DNA from: Isoetes taiwanensis
Lineage: Eukaryota > Streptophyta > Lycopodiopsida > Isoetales > Isoetaceae
DNA length: 64,000 nucleotides
Assembly: GCA_021234155.1 (NCBI GenBank)
Contig: JAJEKV010000086.1
Coordinates: 3,273,461 to 3,337,460, forward strand
Direction: 5' to 3'
Shown here: piece after piece, positions 43,083-55,159 of the stretch
How positions within the stretch are numbered: position 1 is the stretch's first letter
Layout: the number at the start of each line of letters is the position of its first letter
Program-made: the position numbers and the translations under genes
The notes under the pieces: model-generated
Told to the model about the DNA's origin: nothing
Seen by the model: the letters and a program-made list of their open reading frames with translations, nothing else
The model's database searches: none

Positions 43083-45707
43083 GATAGTCAACCGGATAAC
43101 TGTTAACCATATATAAAGCTAGTATCCCCTAGGAATAAACCGACCAAATGACACGACGTAATCTAGCAAGTCCGGCCAACTTGTTATGATAACATCAACT
43201 CACTTGGTGGGACTAATTCTGAATTTAATTAACGACGAGCAACTCTCCGAATAGCGGCATGTGTTATATCCTTGGATATTCTTAGGCGGCGATAATAATG
43301 TCCGGTTATCGGCGTTCCTCGATCCATAACTTTAATTATTTTTCCTTTAGTAGATGCCTTGATAACACGCTTTTCTTGACCCTTGCCATGACTCAGTCCA
43401 TACTACATTCATATGCTTTATATTAGACCTTATTCGACGTTATATAAGTAATGTTTTATACACATATTTATAATTAACGTTGTCTCTCTCTAGTGTCAAC
43501 CTTGACTCGTCTCATTTCCTAGAGAAAAGGATTTCTTTTAAGCCCAACCAACTAGGGACGCCATGCAAAGCACCCCTCTAGACCATGGGTAGCTTTAATC
43601 CTACCACCCCTCACTACTTCTTTCCAATGGACGTGTTCTTTTTATGGACCATTTTCCCAGACCACGGTACAAACTCTGTAATACGTAGTGAGTGCTTGTG
43701 TTAGAACCCCCACAATATTGTCAACACTTTGTGCCAAACTTCACCATCTATATGGATGTCATTAATTATCTGTACCACACGCCTGTCAAAGTGATAGCAG
43801 TCTACCCTCTTTTAGAGCTGTTCTCCCATACAATCCAATGCCACCCAACCATTGTTGATTACTCACCTCCTTCTAGGGTATCCAGATATGATTGGCGCAA
43901 AGTATTTCCAACCATTCCTTTAGTGCCCAAATGGCATTAAGTTCCACAAATGAACTTACATATTCCAAGGGGTTATGTGAATATCCCAAAGGACAGTACC
44001 ACCCAAAGACCCCTCAAGATAGGCCTCCTCTATTCCGAGATCTTGCGTTCAAGTCTCTGGGGGTCCGTCATATGTCCTCATGGACGCTGCCAATGTGGCA
44101 TGACATATAAATGCTATCTACCTATCTATCTATTTATTAAAAATGTCCTTGGTGAATTCAATTCACCATCTTGTCTTAGGACATGGAGGTCTTCTTCCCT
44201 AAGCCATGCACCAAATCTTTAAGGAGTTTTTCAGCTCTTTTGCCTTTCAAGCCGCAAAGTCTACCTTTGTATATTAGCAATGACCACCCTTCATGTTAGG
44301 TAATAACCTTTCTATCCAGATTGCTAAATATCATGCATCGTGGTCCTTTTTTTTTCGTCAATATGTTTTCTACGCCTATGGCCGATTTTCGATCCTCGCC
44401 CTTACGCCCCGCCACATCGTATACAAATCATCCTTTAGTTGTGATCTATATTCAGTAGAGTCACCAATCCAATTACTCCTTTACGTATCCGTTAACCGTC
44501 TTGTGCCTTCTAAGCCGCTATTATATGCCCCTTATGTTGTAAACCTACCTATCATTGGGGGTTATAATTCAACATTGTCCTACATCCTGGAAATGTTACT
44601 CATTACATTTCTTTGTCATGATGTCATGCTGCTATTCTGGCATTCCAAATGACTTGACATCCGCATTTTAACCATAGTCATGGCCTAAGAGCGGGTGAGC
44701 CTTCGTATAAATCGTGAATTACCTGAAGTCATCAAGGTGCTTGCCTTGTACTTTGTGAGCCTTTCTACAATTATCTATGTTGAGACAACACAGACTTGTA
44801 TCCATGTTCGAGTCCTATATATATCCTAACTTATACCTCCATGTAACCCATGGCGTCACCTCTGCCTGATCCAGGTATGGATCATATGGGAAAGCTCATC
44901 TTAGGTGTCTATGCAAGACACGTTCGGATGAAAGCTCATCTTAGGTGTCTATGCAAGACACGTTCAGACATTTAGCAGGTAACTGCTATTCGCTACTTAT
45001 CCTGGAATTGTACTATTGTACTACTCAACCCCACTACCTTAAGCTTTATTCTATTGGCCGTTGACATTTACTTCAAGTGCCAACTACCACATCATACCCT
45101 AGCATGCAACGGATTGATCGTCCCTTGCACATTTCGAACGTATCTCCAGACCCTCCATCAGTAACTTTAGGATACGCTCGTCTTTCTCTCCTAGTGTCAC
45201 TACCTAGGTTACCTCCCTAAGATGTTTATCGTATCCTCCCACAATGCTAGAGCTCTGCTCTAACTTAGCTAAACTATAACCTTGGTAGTTCTTTCAAACA
45301 AAAACCCATTGCCTATATACCTTTATGATGTGGCTGCGCCACCTACTTCCCAAATGGGGCCAACTCTATGTTGGACTTGTACATGCTGATGTATTCACAT
45401 GTGCAGGCCAGTAAGCAGTACGTGACCTGCCCATGTATAGAGGGTTGCTGATGGCCCGACTTTTCCAGTTTTATCTTATCTACATCTGTTACCTTTTTGT
45501 TACGGTGATGTTTGATATCGGACTTCGGTCCTTAAACCTTCTTATGATAAGTATGTCAAATGCACCTTGGTGCTTAAACTCTTCTATGTTTTAAGCTTTC
45601 ATGCTATTACCTTTGGAAATAATGTATACTTCCTTCTATTGCAGTTTTCGATTAACTGTCATTTGTTTAACTAACCCCAATGCTGAGGACAGCATTATTT
45701 TCTAAGA
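43083..45707 (+). mobile_element. Element A internal region, non-coding
   Basis: Pyrimidine-rich with only short frames. No gag or pol motif was found in any frame, as in non-autonomous (LARD-like) LTR elements. Confidence 0.5.
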
Positions 45708-46020
45708 GGGGGAGAATGTGATGTTCCATGTATTTATACGGTATATGTATAAATAAGCTGACACGTCACCCAAATATGTAGCATTATAACAGGGGGTTTC
45801 TTTTGTATTTTTGTACTATTTTTCCTAAGGTGTTTATATGATTTCATGAATGTATTTGACGAGACATACTAATTAGTATATCTAGAGTGCACATACGTTT
45901 GAATTATTTTTGATGCCCATATCCAATGGTTTAGACCTATATATCATATATTTCGTTATTATATTGTATTTTTATTATTGTATCAGATTCTGCTCGGCAT
46001 GCAAGGCTCGAGATAACCCA
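45708..46020 (+). mobile_element. Polypurine tract and start of a third LTR (LTR C)
   Basis: AAGAGGGGGAGAA (about 45706-45718) is followed by TGTGATGTTCCATGTATTTA, which resembles the start of LTR A (TGTGACGTTCCAGGCATTTA) but is diverged. The upstream GCTGAGGACAGCATTATTTT recurs before the 3' LTR at 51898. The right end was not found; the boundary given is approximate. Confidence 0.6.
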
Positions 46021-47079
46021 TTTTAGGGTTATATGTTAGGGAACTTATTCATCTCCTTCAGCATCACGCAGCTAGACAGGCCTCAGCATGAACATTCGAG
46101 CATCAATCCGGGCGAAAATGGCCATTTCATCAATTTCGGCAATAGGTATGGCAACCGGCGAATAATATTGGACAGCTTTAGATTATTCCTTTTCGTGGCT
46201 GCCTGGAAAAAAATTGGGTTTCAGATCCAGCCGAAGGTGGGATGCCGTAACCTCATAATGGAAAGCCCGAATAATTTCTTTCCCTGGCGGTCAAGCTCTT
46301 GGACGATTCACGCATCGGTTTATCTTGTAGCGATTATATCCGTAAGCTAACGCTTTTCATTGGCGATGTATGCCTGTTTAAGCTTAAATGTTTCAGCTTC
46401 ATATTTAGGGCTTCCTCTGATTCCACCATTCCGGTCACGTAACCCAACTGGAGCATCTAATGTAAGCAAAAAAATGTACTCTGTGCCACATTTCAGTTTC
46501 ATGCCCATCTAACAGTAAGGTAATAATTCGAATTTTAAGGCTCTATTCCAACCCAGATTACCACCGCACCCTTGCAAAGACATGTTAATAACTTCTTAAA
46601 AGTGAAGCCCGATTTTGGACTTTCCGAGAATGGCTCCTTGTCAACCTCTCGACTCATATCTAATGCTATATTCTTGATGGGAATTGGAGACAATGACATA
46701 ATCAAAGAATTATTTTGACATGCCAAATGAGAAGCTCTACACGTTTAAAGTATCTGAGACTTACTCGTCTCTATGTATGGTTCTCAAATTCAAGTAAAAG
46801 CTATAATACCTTTTACGCAACATTTGAGCGGGGGCTTTGCTAATTATATTGTTTCCATAGCGAGAGGTTATACAAGGGGAAAACACATAAGTATGCCATC
46901 ATCTCTCTTCGACCTCTTGGATGTGCTCCCTCATTCACTTTGTTTGGAGCATGTGGAAGTATTGTTGAGGCAAATTCTGCGCCATTGTTTTGGCCAATGT
47001 GGACCTTGGACAGGCTGAGGCTGCAGTTGAACTTTATTGCAGAATATCTAATGAAACAACGAGATAGTGAGAATGACCA
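46021..47079. other. Unassigned sequence before the PPR relic
   Basis: Possible host flank or upstream part of the PPR relic; frames here (46033-46350, 46773-47018) were not recognised. Confidence 0.35.
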
Positions 47080-47720
47080 GCATATTTATGAGCATTCTAA
47101 AGGCATGTGCTAGTGTTTACATCTTTGGAAAGGGGCAGTGCATTCACTCATGTATAACGAAACTTCGGTTTCATTTCCATTCCTATATTGGAAACGCCCG
47201 GTAGATGTATGCTAAATGTGGGGGAGCTTGGAGGAGGCATGCAAAGTTTTTGAAGACTTGCCAAATCGGAATGCACTATCATGGAATGCCATAATTGTAG
47301 GACTTGCCTAGGATATTTAGATCGATCTTTGCAAGAAGGGATGAGTCGGATGAGATCAAGCATCTTAAAAGCACGTGCCATTAGGGCCATTGAAAGAGGT
47401 AGGTACATTCATGAGTTTGTGATGGGATCCATGTTTCAAGCTGCTGTTTTTGTGGGCAAGATTTGGGGCCATGGATAGAGCAAGGCATATTCATGAGCAA
47501 ATTATCAAAAAGGTTTCGGTTTGATGCAAAGGCGAGCAAATGCTCTTGTGGACATGTATGCAAAACGTGGTTGCTTGGAAGAGGCACATGAAGTCTTTCA
47601 GACATTGCCAATGCGGGATGTTGGATTATGGAATACAATCATTTCTGGGTATGTCCAACATGGTGACATCTCCCATGCTTTAGAATGCTTTGGGAAAATG
47701 CGAATGAAAGATTGAGGCCG
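47080..47720 (+). pseudogene. PPR protein relic (PLS-type, organelle RNA factor)
   Basis: Read across frames, the sequence gives GSLEEACKVFEDLPNRNALS and WNAIIVGLA, then IRAIERGRYIHEFVMGS. The open part at 47521-47715 gives NALVDMYAKRGCLEEAHEVF and MRDVGLWNTIISGYVQHGD. These are consecutive P, L and S pentatricopeptide repeats as in plant organellar RNA-editing factors. Several frameshifts and stops and the absence of the C-terminal E/DYW region show a dead fragment. It is embedded between LTR C and more element-like DNA, so it was probably captured or trapped by retrotransposon insertions. Confidence 0.8.
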
Positions 47721-48120
47721 ATCACGTGTCCATGTTTTGAAACCATAAGAAACAAGTACTTCTTTAACTATTTGGCATATTTTAAAATACGCCCTATAAC
47801 TTGAGTATGTGATTTGGCTTATTGACTGTTTTGAGTAAAATGGGTAACGCTTGAATGCCATGTATATAAGAATGCATACATGCAATCATCAATTGAATCC
47901 ATTTGCCATGGAAATAATTTGTTCGTCTTCGTGTTATTGTGCTTTTTAGTAATTAATATTTAGGCCCATAAAGTTTACCTATGTTTGTTTTAGTTAGGGC
48001 CCGAAGGGCCCAAAATTTTTTTTAATATAACAACTAACACACAACTACCATTAACATTATTAACACAAACCATTGCATTTAACACATTTCAATTAAAATC
48101 CCCCTTAAACCCCCTTTGGT

Positions 48121-48270
48121 TTGGGTGCATATTCACATGGGGGGTTACGTAGGGCAGCGAGAGCTGTTGGATGGGCATATTTGCCCTTTATTCCAAGATC
48201 TGGACCGTACATAGCGATCCTCGTTTGTGGGGTATGCATGTACAAGTTTTTATTGGGTGAATATGCACCC
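48121..48270. repeat. Short inverted repeat, MITE-like
   Basis: TTGGGTGCATATTCAC at about 48122 is the complement of GTGAATATGCACCCAA at about 48256. The palindrome GGGCCCGAAGGGCCC lies nearby at about 47997. Confidence 0.65.
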
Positions 48271-51200
48271 AATAAAGGTACGCCACCATGGAGTATCTTA
48301 ACCTAAGGGGTTGACCTAAAAGGGATGAATTTAAACTTATGGTACTTTAACCCCGTACATAAACTATAATTTTCCCATGGGATTATGCCATAGTCCCAAA
48401 GGTTTCTACCACAGTCCAAGGCCTTTTCTAAAGGTTCCTTCAGTTAATTTGCGTTTCGCCATGTTTTGTCACACCTAACCTATTTATCTTAAGTTAGCAT
48501 GTCAACCTCAACTTTTGATCCCTTTGAATGTTGTCGTCTTTGGCTCCCTCATAATGAAGCGGAGGCACTAAAACCCCCTGGTCTCCTAATAGGAAAATCC
48601 AATGTTTCAATCTTCGTTAGTAACCGCCATATGATTATCCAATTCCTTACCCTCTTAAGAGTTTCAAAGTCATAATCTCTAACGGGTCTATGCTGCAAGG
48701 AAATGGATCCTCCAGCTTCTACTTCTGTACCTAGAATTGTTCACCGCGTGTAGGGTAACTCTTCGATTATATGGACTACTGGTCTATATAATCTTAACCG
48801 TTCCGATCAATACACCTCGTCTTGATTTTATCGGGACTTGGAATTCCTATGTACTGCCCTCTTCTTGGTTATCCCTAAAGGTATAATCGCCAAAGTCATC
48901 GTACTCCTTCTTATCTTCCATCAGGGGACGCGATATTCTTATATATCTTTTCATTCCCAAAACCAAATAAATGCTCTTAGCTTATAACGTTGAACTAATA
49001 CATTGGTATCTAGAACCTTTGAGTAGTTAAGCTCTCATTATTGGTTATTCCAATACCGTTCCAATCATCCTCGGGATGTTTTTGAACGTAACATCACCGT
49101 ATATGCTAGACTTACTCTAGCTATTCTCACTCATTTAAACTTTTCTCATCTTCTTTAGTACGACGTATCTAAGATAGTCAACTCTAACCATTCGGATAAC
49201 TTGAATGCTTATCTCTGGTAAAGCATACCTAACCCAATATCTTCGTATATAAGCATATCATTATGCTTCTTCTGTAAACATTGTCACGTAATATGCCACC
49301 AGCCCTGTACGAATATTCTACCATCTTCCAATATGTCATACATCTGGATGTCACAATCGACATCCTTGATATCCTCGCTAGTGTAGTATGTAATACTACT
49401 AAATCCTTCAAACATCCTAAAACCACTACGTTGTTATTATGAGATATAGTAACATGTGTGCACCAACCCTAACTCTAGACTCATATATAATTCGCTTTGG
49501 CGTAGCCCCTAGTCGCTTCTCCTATATATCTTTGTGGATTTCACACCACACCTTCTAGACTCTCTATCCTTAGGTTGCCCTGGTCCTCACGCTCTAGTCA
49601 TAAATTCCATAGGGGCACATGCCACCCTAAGTTCCTAGTGGACATACTTAATGTCTACTATAGGAATTTTTATCTTCATTACCTCCTATTCATATATGTG
49701 AACTAAAAGTTCTAGTATATATCCTATCTTTTTCTAGTTATGTTCCAAGTAAACGGTCCTAATACACATCTACCAACGGAACTACTCCTCGGGATGCACA
49801 CACAATACCAAGTCCGTGAGCACATCCTCCTTGGTGAGATGTTCATTGGATGCCTCCCTTCTTCATATTCCAGACTTTGGTCTCTTCAAAGTGTCCCTCC
49901 AAACTCTCTATATTTGAAACGTTGTTTACAACAACTTTCAAGCACCTCTTGTCTCCCACTTGTCGTGTGGGTACATTACTTGCCTCCCTAAGATATCATT
50001 CGTTGAAGGTCAACTTTCCTTCATAGAATAAGCTTACGCCGAGCTCCAACATACTTTGTAGCTTCGGGACGGTTGCACCTTTTGCTAGCAATTGTCGCTC
50101 TTCCATTCTAGCAGTCTTCGCAATGCTTATTCCCTCGCCTTCGTCTGCATTCGATCTCAGCTCTCTTCACCTTGTGGAAAAACTACGTTCCACACTATTG
50201 TCCATCTCTTATCCGGCGTCTACATACCCCCTACCACATAGGATCCGGCCATTTCCTTAATTTTCACCACTGCATAAGGATCATGCATTTGACCAACGTT
50301 ATTAAGTGTATTCACGTGCCTCACGTGGTCTTCTTAGTTGTCTATAATCTTGCGTCTTTGTTTCACACCTCGGGAACATCAATCTCTTTACCAAACACAA
50401 TATATGTGTAATTTTATAATCCATAATTTATGGATCAACATCCTCATACAACATTATTCTCTACCGCCCACGAATCATACCTAAACTTCCACGTAGCAAT
50501 AGTTATACAACGTCGAGTCGACATTCTATGCCCGCACCATCATGGTCTAAACCTACACTTTTAAAGTGTTTTCCCTCTCGTGAGCTGGGTACTTATAATC
50601 CGGTTCCACCTTAGTATAGTACCTCCTTAACATGGTCTAGTAGATAATCATAAACCACTTCTCCATCAGATATATCGTGCTATATCTAGTCTCCTTCTAC
50701 ATTGAATAGCAATCTAGATGCCGCATCATACATCAATCCTCGTAATTTTTAGGTCCAGTATTTCACTTACATACCAAACAGCGTCATACCAATTTTTCTC
50801 GAGTATCCATCCAAAATAGAGACATCGCAACACTCCTTATTCCCAACATTCAGCACTTCTACTTCAAGTAGGAGCCCGGGACTTCCTCAGTCATCACCAT
50901 CTAACAGGCTCAGGGCAGACCACACATGGTTTCAATGCGTCCGCCGTGGACACCATAGTCACAACTGGCCTTCTGTGATACAGGACGATTGCATAGCCAT
51001 AGCACTGCCGGATAGCGACCGGGGCGGTACCAATGACGTCAAATGTATATGTCAGCTGTACCTGTGCCCCATAACTATAAGAGTGTCTGTATGTGTGATA
51101 AATTTATGAAAATAACAATAAAATGAATAAGTAAATCAAATATAAGAATATCGGGATGCCTGGTAAATGATTATACATCTATCCTCATATGACTGTAATC

Positions 51201-51917
51201 TATGCTAAAGATAGAGAGTGTGAGTGTGGAAACATTAAAGATAATTGAAAGGAGCAAGTTATTAAACACATAATCAAATATAATAGAAGGGGATAAGTAT
51301 GTATGTCTTACACAAACTCCTAAGGGAATAACGAGACTTAGATAATGTTATAACAAGGTTATGAGAAATAAATAAAGAACGCGATCATGCGTAATTAATA
51401 TTAACGTATATAGGTCAAAATGGAATATACAGTACAATATATAATTCTATAAAAGGGTAACTATAAATGTCAGAGGCATCTAAACACTCACAATAGCAAT
51501 ATATGAGTTGTTAAATTTGTACCAAAATAGGAAAAACGAAATTTAGATCCAAAATTACATTAAGCCTGGCTGTAATAAAATCACTTGTAAAGTGAAGGGA
51601 GAATATATAGTGGTATATACACAGAAGTTAATATGATTAGAATGACTTTCTATTAAACAGTGCGAGGTTAATAACTCTGTATAATATAACAACAAATGGA
51701 AGTTCTTTATATCTATACATGTCTTTAATATATAATCAGTTACCTCTATCTATGGACAGGATGCTTTCAAAAATAGATAGAGTGTGAGCTCGTCACCACG
51801 GATGAAACAGTGAGACTTCCACAAACTTTGACTGTTCACTTTTGACAGTCCTAAGCAAAGATCATGATGTGTTGCCCTGCAACAACAGTAGTCTTGATGC
51901 TGAGGACAGCATCATTT
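48271..51917 (+). mobile_element. Element A internal region, second part, non-coding
   Basis: Pyrimidine-rich to about 50900 and AT-rich after. No gag/pol motifs. It ends with GATGCTGAGGACAGCATCAT just before the 3' LTR. Confidence 0.45.
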
Positions 51918-51932
51918 TTAAGGTGGAAAGAA
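51918..51932 (+). promoter_or_regulatory. Polypurine tract of element A
   Basis: AAGGTGGAAAGAA directly precedes the 3' LTR start. Confidence 0.6.
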
Positions 51933-52940
51933 TGTGACGTTCCAGGCATTTATACGGTATACGTATGCACGCCGGGACACGTCACTAGGACATAGGGGGT
52001 AATTGTCTAAGTGGGAGTCGACCACAATGGTTTTATTTAGCTATGTTAATAAATCCATTGTGGATAATTATAAAGTATATAGCCTAGTTACCCTAATTAA
52101 GCTAAATTAGTTAATTAGCACCAACAAGGGGGTGCCACTTGGCCCAAATCGATTGGGCAAGGCATGGTTTCCATTTTGGACACCCAAATTAGGGCTTTTG
52201 TGCCCCAATTCGAATTAGGAGCAGCTGGAGATGGAGGAGAGAAGCAGCTGGGCGCCCAAGGAGCAGTTGAGCGCCCAAGGACTGTTGCTGAGCGCCCAAG
52301 GAGCAGCTGCTGAGCGCCCAAGGACTGTTGCTGAGCGCCCAAGGGGCAGCTGAGCATCCAAGGACTGTTGTTGACCCCCCCGAATCGCCAGACACCCACT
52401 AGCTGTCGCTGCCACCCTAGTTACAGCAAGATGGAAGCACCCCACGATAATGGTTCCAGCCGAAACACTGGTTAGTGGTAGTTTAACTTGCAAATTGTAG
52501 AATAATACTCTAGTATTCTTTTCTGGGTAGTTTTGGTTGAGATTAACCCTTCTTTGGTAATTAGGAATACTTTTCAATTATGAATGATGCTCTGTTATGG
52601 AATGGTCGATGTCCCTATGAGTTAGTTCAGTAGTTCCAGTAAACAGGGAATAAAAGGGGGGTAGAGGCCTCTGAGCTTGAGTATAGAATGCTCCTAGTAC
52701 TTCCTTTAACACCCTACTAGTTTCGGCCTGTGCACAAGAGCCCACCGGGTCATAGACGCTATGGTCTGGCTTAGCACCAGACAAGGGACACAGTGGTGAA
52801 GTGGGGGTGGGGTCTTGCACGAACATAAAAAGCTCCTAAGACTCCTACAGTGGCCTAGGCCAGATAGCCGGTCATGTAGAGGGCCGGGTATGGGTCTGAC
52901 ACTCCCTGGGTGTAGTGGTGTGACCCGTATGGGGCACCAT
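51933..52940 (+). mobile_element. 3' LTR of element A, first part (interrupted by element B)
   Basis: Nearly the same sequence as 35570-36170, 37187-37293 and 41195 to about 41490, without the insertions seen there. It breaks off at GGGGCACCAT, where the 5' copy continues GCACTTTGAGTAG. Low divergence between the two LTRs suggests a fairly recent element. Confidence 0.85.
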
Positions 52941-54586
52941 TGTGACGGTCCAGGGGAATATACGCCATAAATACGTATATTCCTGGATCCGTCACTATAC
53001 AAGTCTATCCTTATAGCCTTGTATACCATAGATTGTGGCACTAGGGGGCATGGCCAAGTTATTCTCATAACTTAGCCAACCATAGGGTAAGACCATTATC
53101 CACGTGGCCTTAACCTATTGGGCACCCGCCACACAAGACTCACCCGATTGGTGCCACGTGGCATCCTAGGTGGACCTAACTTATATAGGCCTAAGCCCTA
53201 ACCCTAGGCCTCTTTCCAGCCCTAGCACCCAGAGACTCACCTACTCGTTCGAAACTCCGTTTCGAACATCGTTTGCTGTGGCATAGACTGGTGCAGCAGC
53301 CCCAGCAGGGTAGACTCGTTCTTGGAGCAAGAGCAGCATCACGTGAGTCGAAGATCATGGAGGCACACGGATCTGGAGGGAGAGCTTCAGGAGCAGGTAT
53401 GTAGGGTAGTAGTTGTGATAGCTTATCTGGAATTAGCATTCCAGATATGCTAGTATCTTGTATCTTGAGTAGAGCCATCCTAGAACCCGTATTCAACATC
53501 TTGAACCCTAATCAATGAACCCTAACCAATTAGTTAGACTTGTATGATTAGGTTAAGATATTCTTCTTATGATTATTCTCATGATGTGATGATTATGTGA
53601 TGATGGTTGATCATGTGGCTCCTCTTGTATTGGGAAGGGGGGGTAGAGACCTAGAGCCATATGTAGTATGCTCCTAGAGTAGATCCCTTAGTTCCTATTA
53701 GTTGCGGCCTGTGCATAGGAGCCCACTAGGCTATCGAGGCTATGATATGACTCAGCACCTCATAACGGGGCTAGAGGGAATGTGGAGGGAGGATCCCTGC
53801 CGAGTGGGGGCTTCGGGGGATCCCATAGTGGGCTAGGCTTATGGTCGGTCACTTCGTGTGGGCCGAGCATGGGTCCGACACCTCCTGGGGCAATGGTGTC
53901 GCCCTGCCTCTCGAGAGCTGCAAGTGTTGGCTTGGCTCTCATTTTGGGGGGTTAAGTCGGGTACGAATCGTGTGTCGTCACGATTCTCTAGCCGCCCACG
54001 GAACCTCTAGACCCTGGGAAGGGGAGATGCAACCCTTCCTGCCTCATCGGACCAGGGAGATGCAACCTGGAGTAGTCCCGATGGGTGATACCATGGGATT
54101 GCGTATCCGGAAGGCTAGAGTCATGCCAGAGCCTGATTTAGCCCATCTGCAAAGTATGCACAGGAGGGGCGGATGGAGTGGTCAACCCTAGCCATTGTTC
54201 TATGCCAGCCCTCGCCATTGCCATGACTCGGTCTGCTCTATCTTGAGGCCTAGCCGGTCAGTCATCCTCCTTATGAGTCTGAGCCTGGGTAGGAGCTCTC
54301 ATGTTTTACGGTTTGTGCTTATCATCTTTGTACTGGTATATGTGTGATGCACTACCCTTCGAGGTAGTATTTATATGTTTGATGCTAGTTCTGACGTGTT
54401 ATCGCTTCCGCTGTTATAGGAGCCCATAGGGGAAGGGCGCGCAAGACACCTTCGTATTCCCTCCCCGCACTAAGGGTCACCTCAGAGTGCGGGGCAGACG
54501 AAGGGCCCGTGCGGTTGTTGAGCCGGATGGGGGATTTCCTGCCGAGGGTACGGCTGGGCGCCGTATGTTTAGCAGGGAGCGTCACA
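52941..54586 (+). mobile_element. 5' LTR of element B (chromodomain Ty3/gypsy)
   Basis: Begins TGTGACGGTCCAGGGGAATA and ends AGGGAGCGTCACA, 1646 bp. Its second half (about 53635 onward) is related to LTR A (GGGGGTAGAG..., CGGCCTGTGCAYAGGAGCCC). The preceding host bases are ACCAT, the expected left copy of a 5-bp duplication. Confidence 0.9.
53178..53190 (+). promoter_or_regulatory. Probable LTR B TATA box
   Basis: AACTTATATAGGCC followed by the CCTAACCCTAGG stretch is the usual position and form of a plant LTR core promoter. Confidence 0.5.
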
Positions 54587-54587
54587 A

Positions 54588-54603
54588 TGGTATCAGAGCG
54601 ATG
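54588..54603 (+). promoter_or_regulatory. Primer-binding site of element B
   Basis: TGGTATCAGAGCGATG, one base after the LTR; initiator-Met-tRNA type. The next bases (TTCTTGGTTGACCAAGAA) parallel element A (ATTCTGGTTGACCGGAAT), so the two families are relatives. Confidence 0.9.
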
Positions 54604-55159
54604 TTCTTGGTTGACCAAGAACTAGCACTGACCATAACTATGAAAGTAGTCTAACAGGCCTATAGGGGTGTGAAATAAACATTTCCACACCGCGAAAATA
54701 GGGGAAAATTTTTTTCTCCTAGGTAGTGGGTCAGGAATTAGGTTAAGTATTAGACGAAGGAATAAACGAGTCAAATTTACCTTCTAGTAAAATTGGAGTG
54801 GAAATTATGCATCTGCATCAAATTTCACTTAAAATGGGTCAAAGAATCATACCAATCGGAGACCCGAGTGAAAAATGGCGCAAATCCATAATTAACACCT
54901 CAAACCATTAGGAAAATTGAAAATTTAAAGGTATAATACGAATTTTAGTATATATTAAAAATTAAATATACATTAATAATAAGGGTACTATAGAGTAATT
55001 AATAAGGGGGGCTAATAAGTAGGCCTAATAATGGTAGGGAATATTCTTAGGAACCCTCCTCTTTAAATTTCCCTACACCTCATTTTTTTTCCTCCAAACT
55101 TTCCTCCACCTTATCTCTCTTGGTCAGCCTTACGTCATCTGTTTTCCCCACCGTTAAGT

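Noticed and set aside
42919-43110. Minus-strand ARELAPAAM repeat protein
   Set aside because: Encoded only by the 27-bp tandem repeat; no extension or start context.
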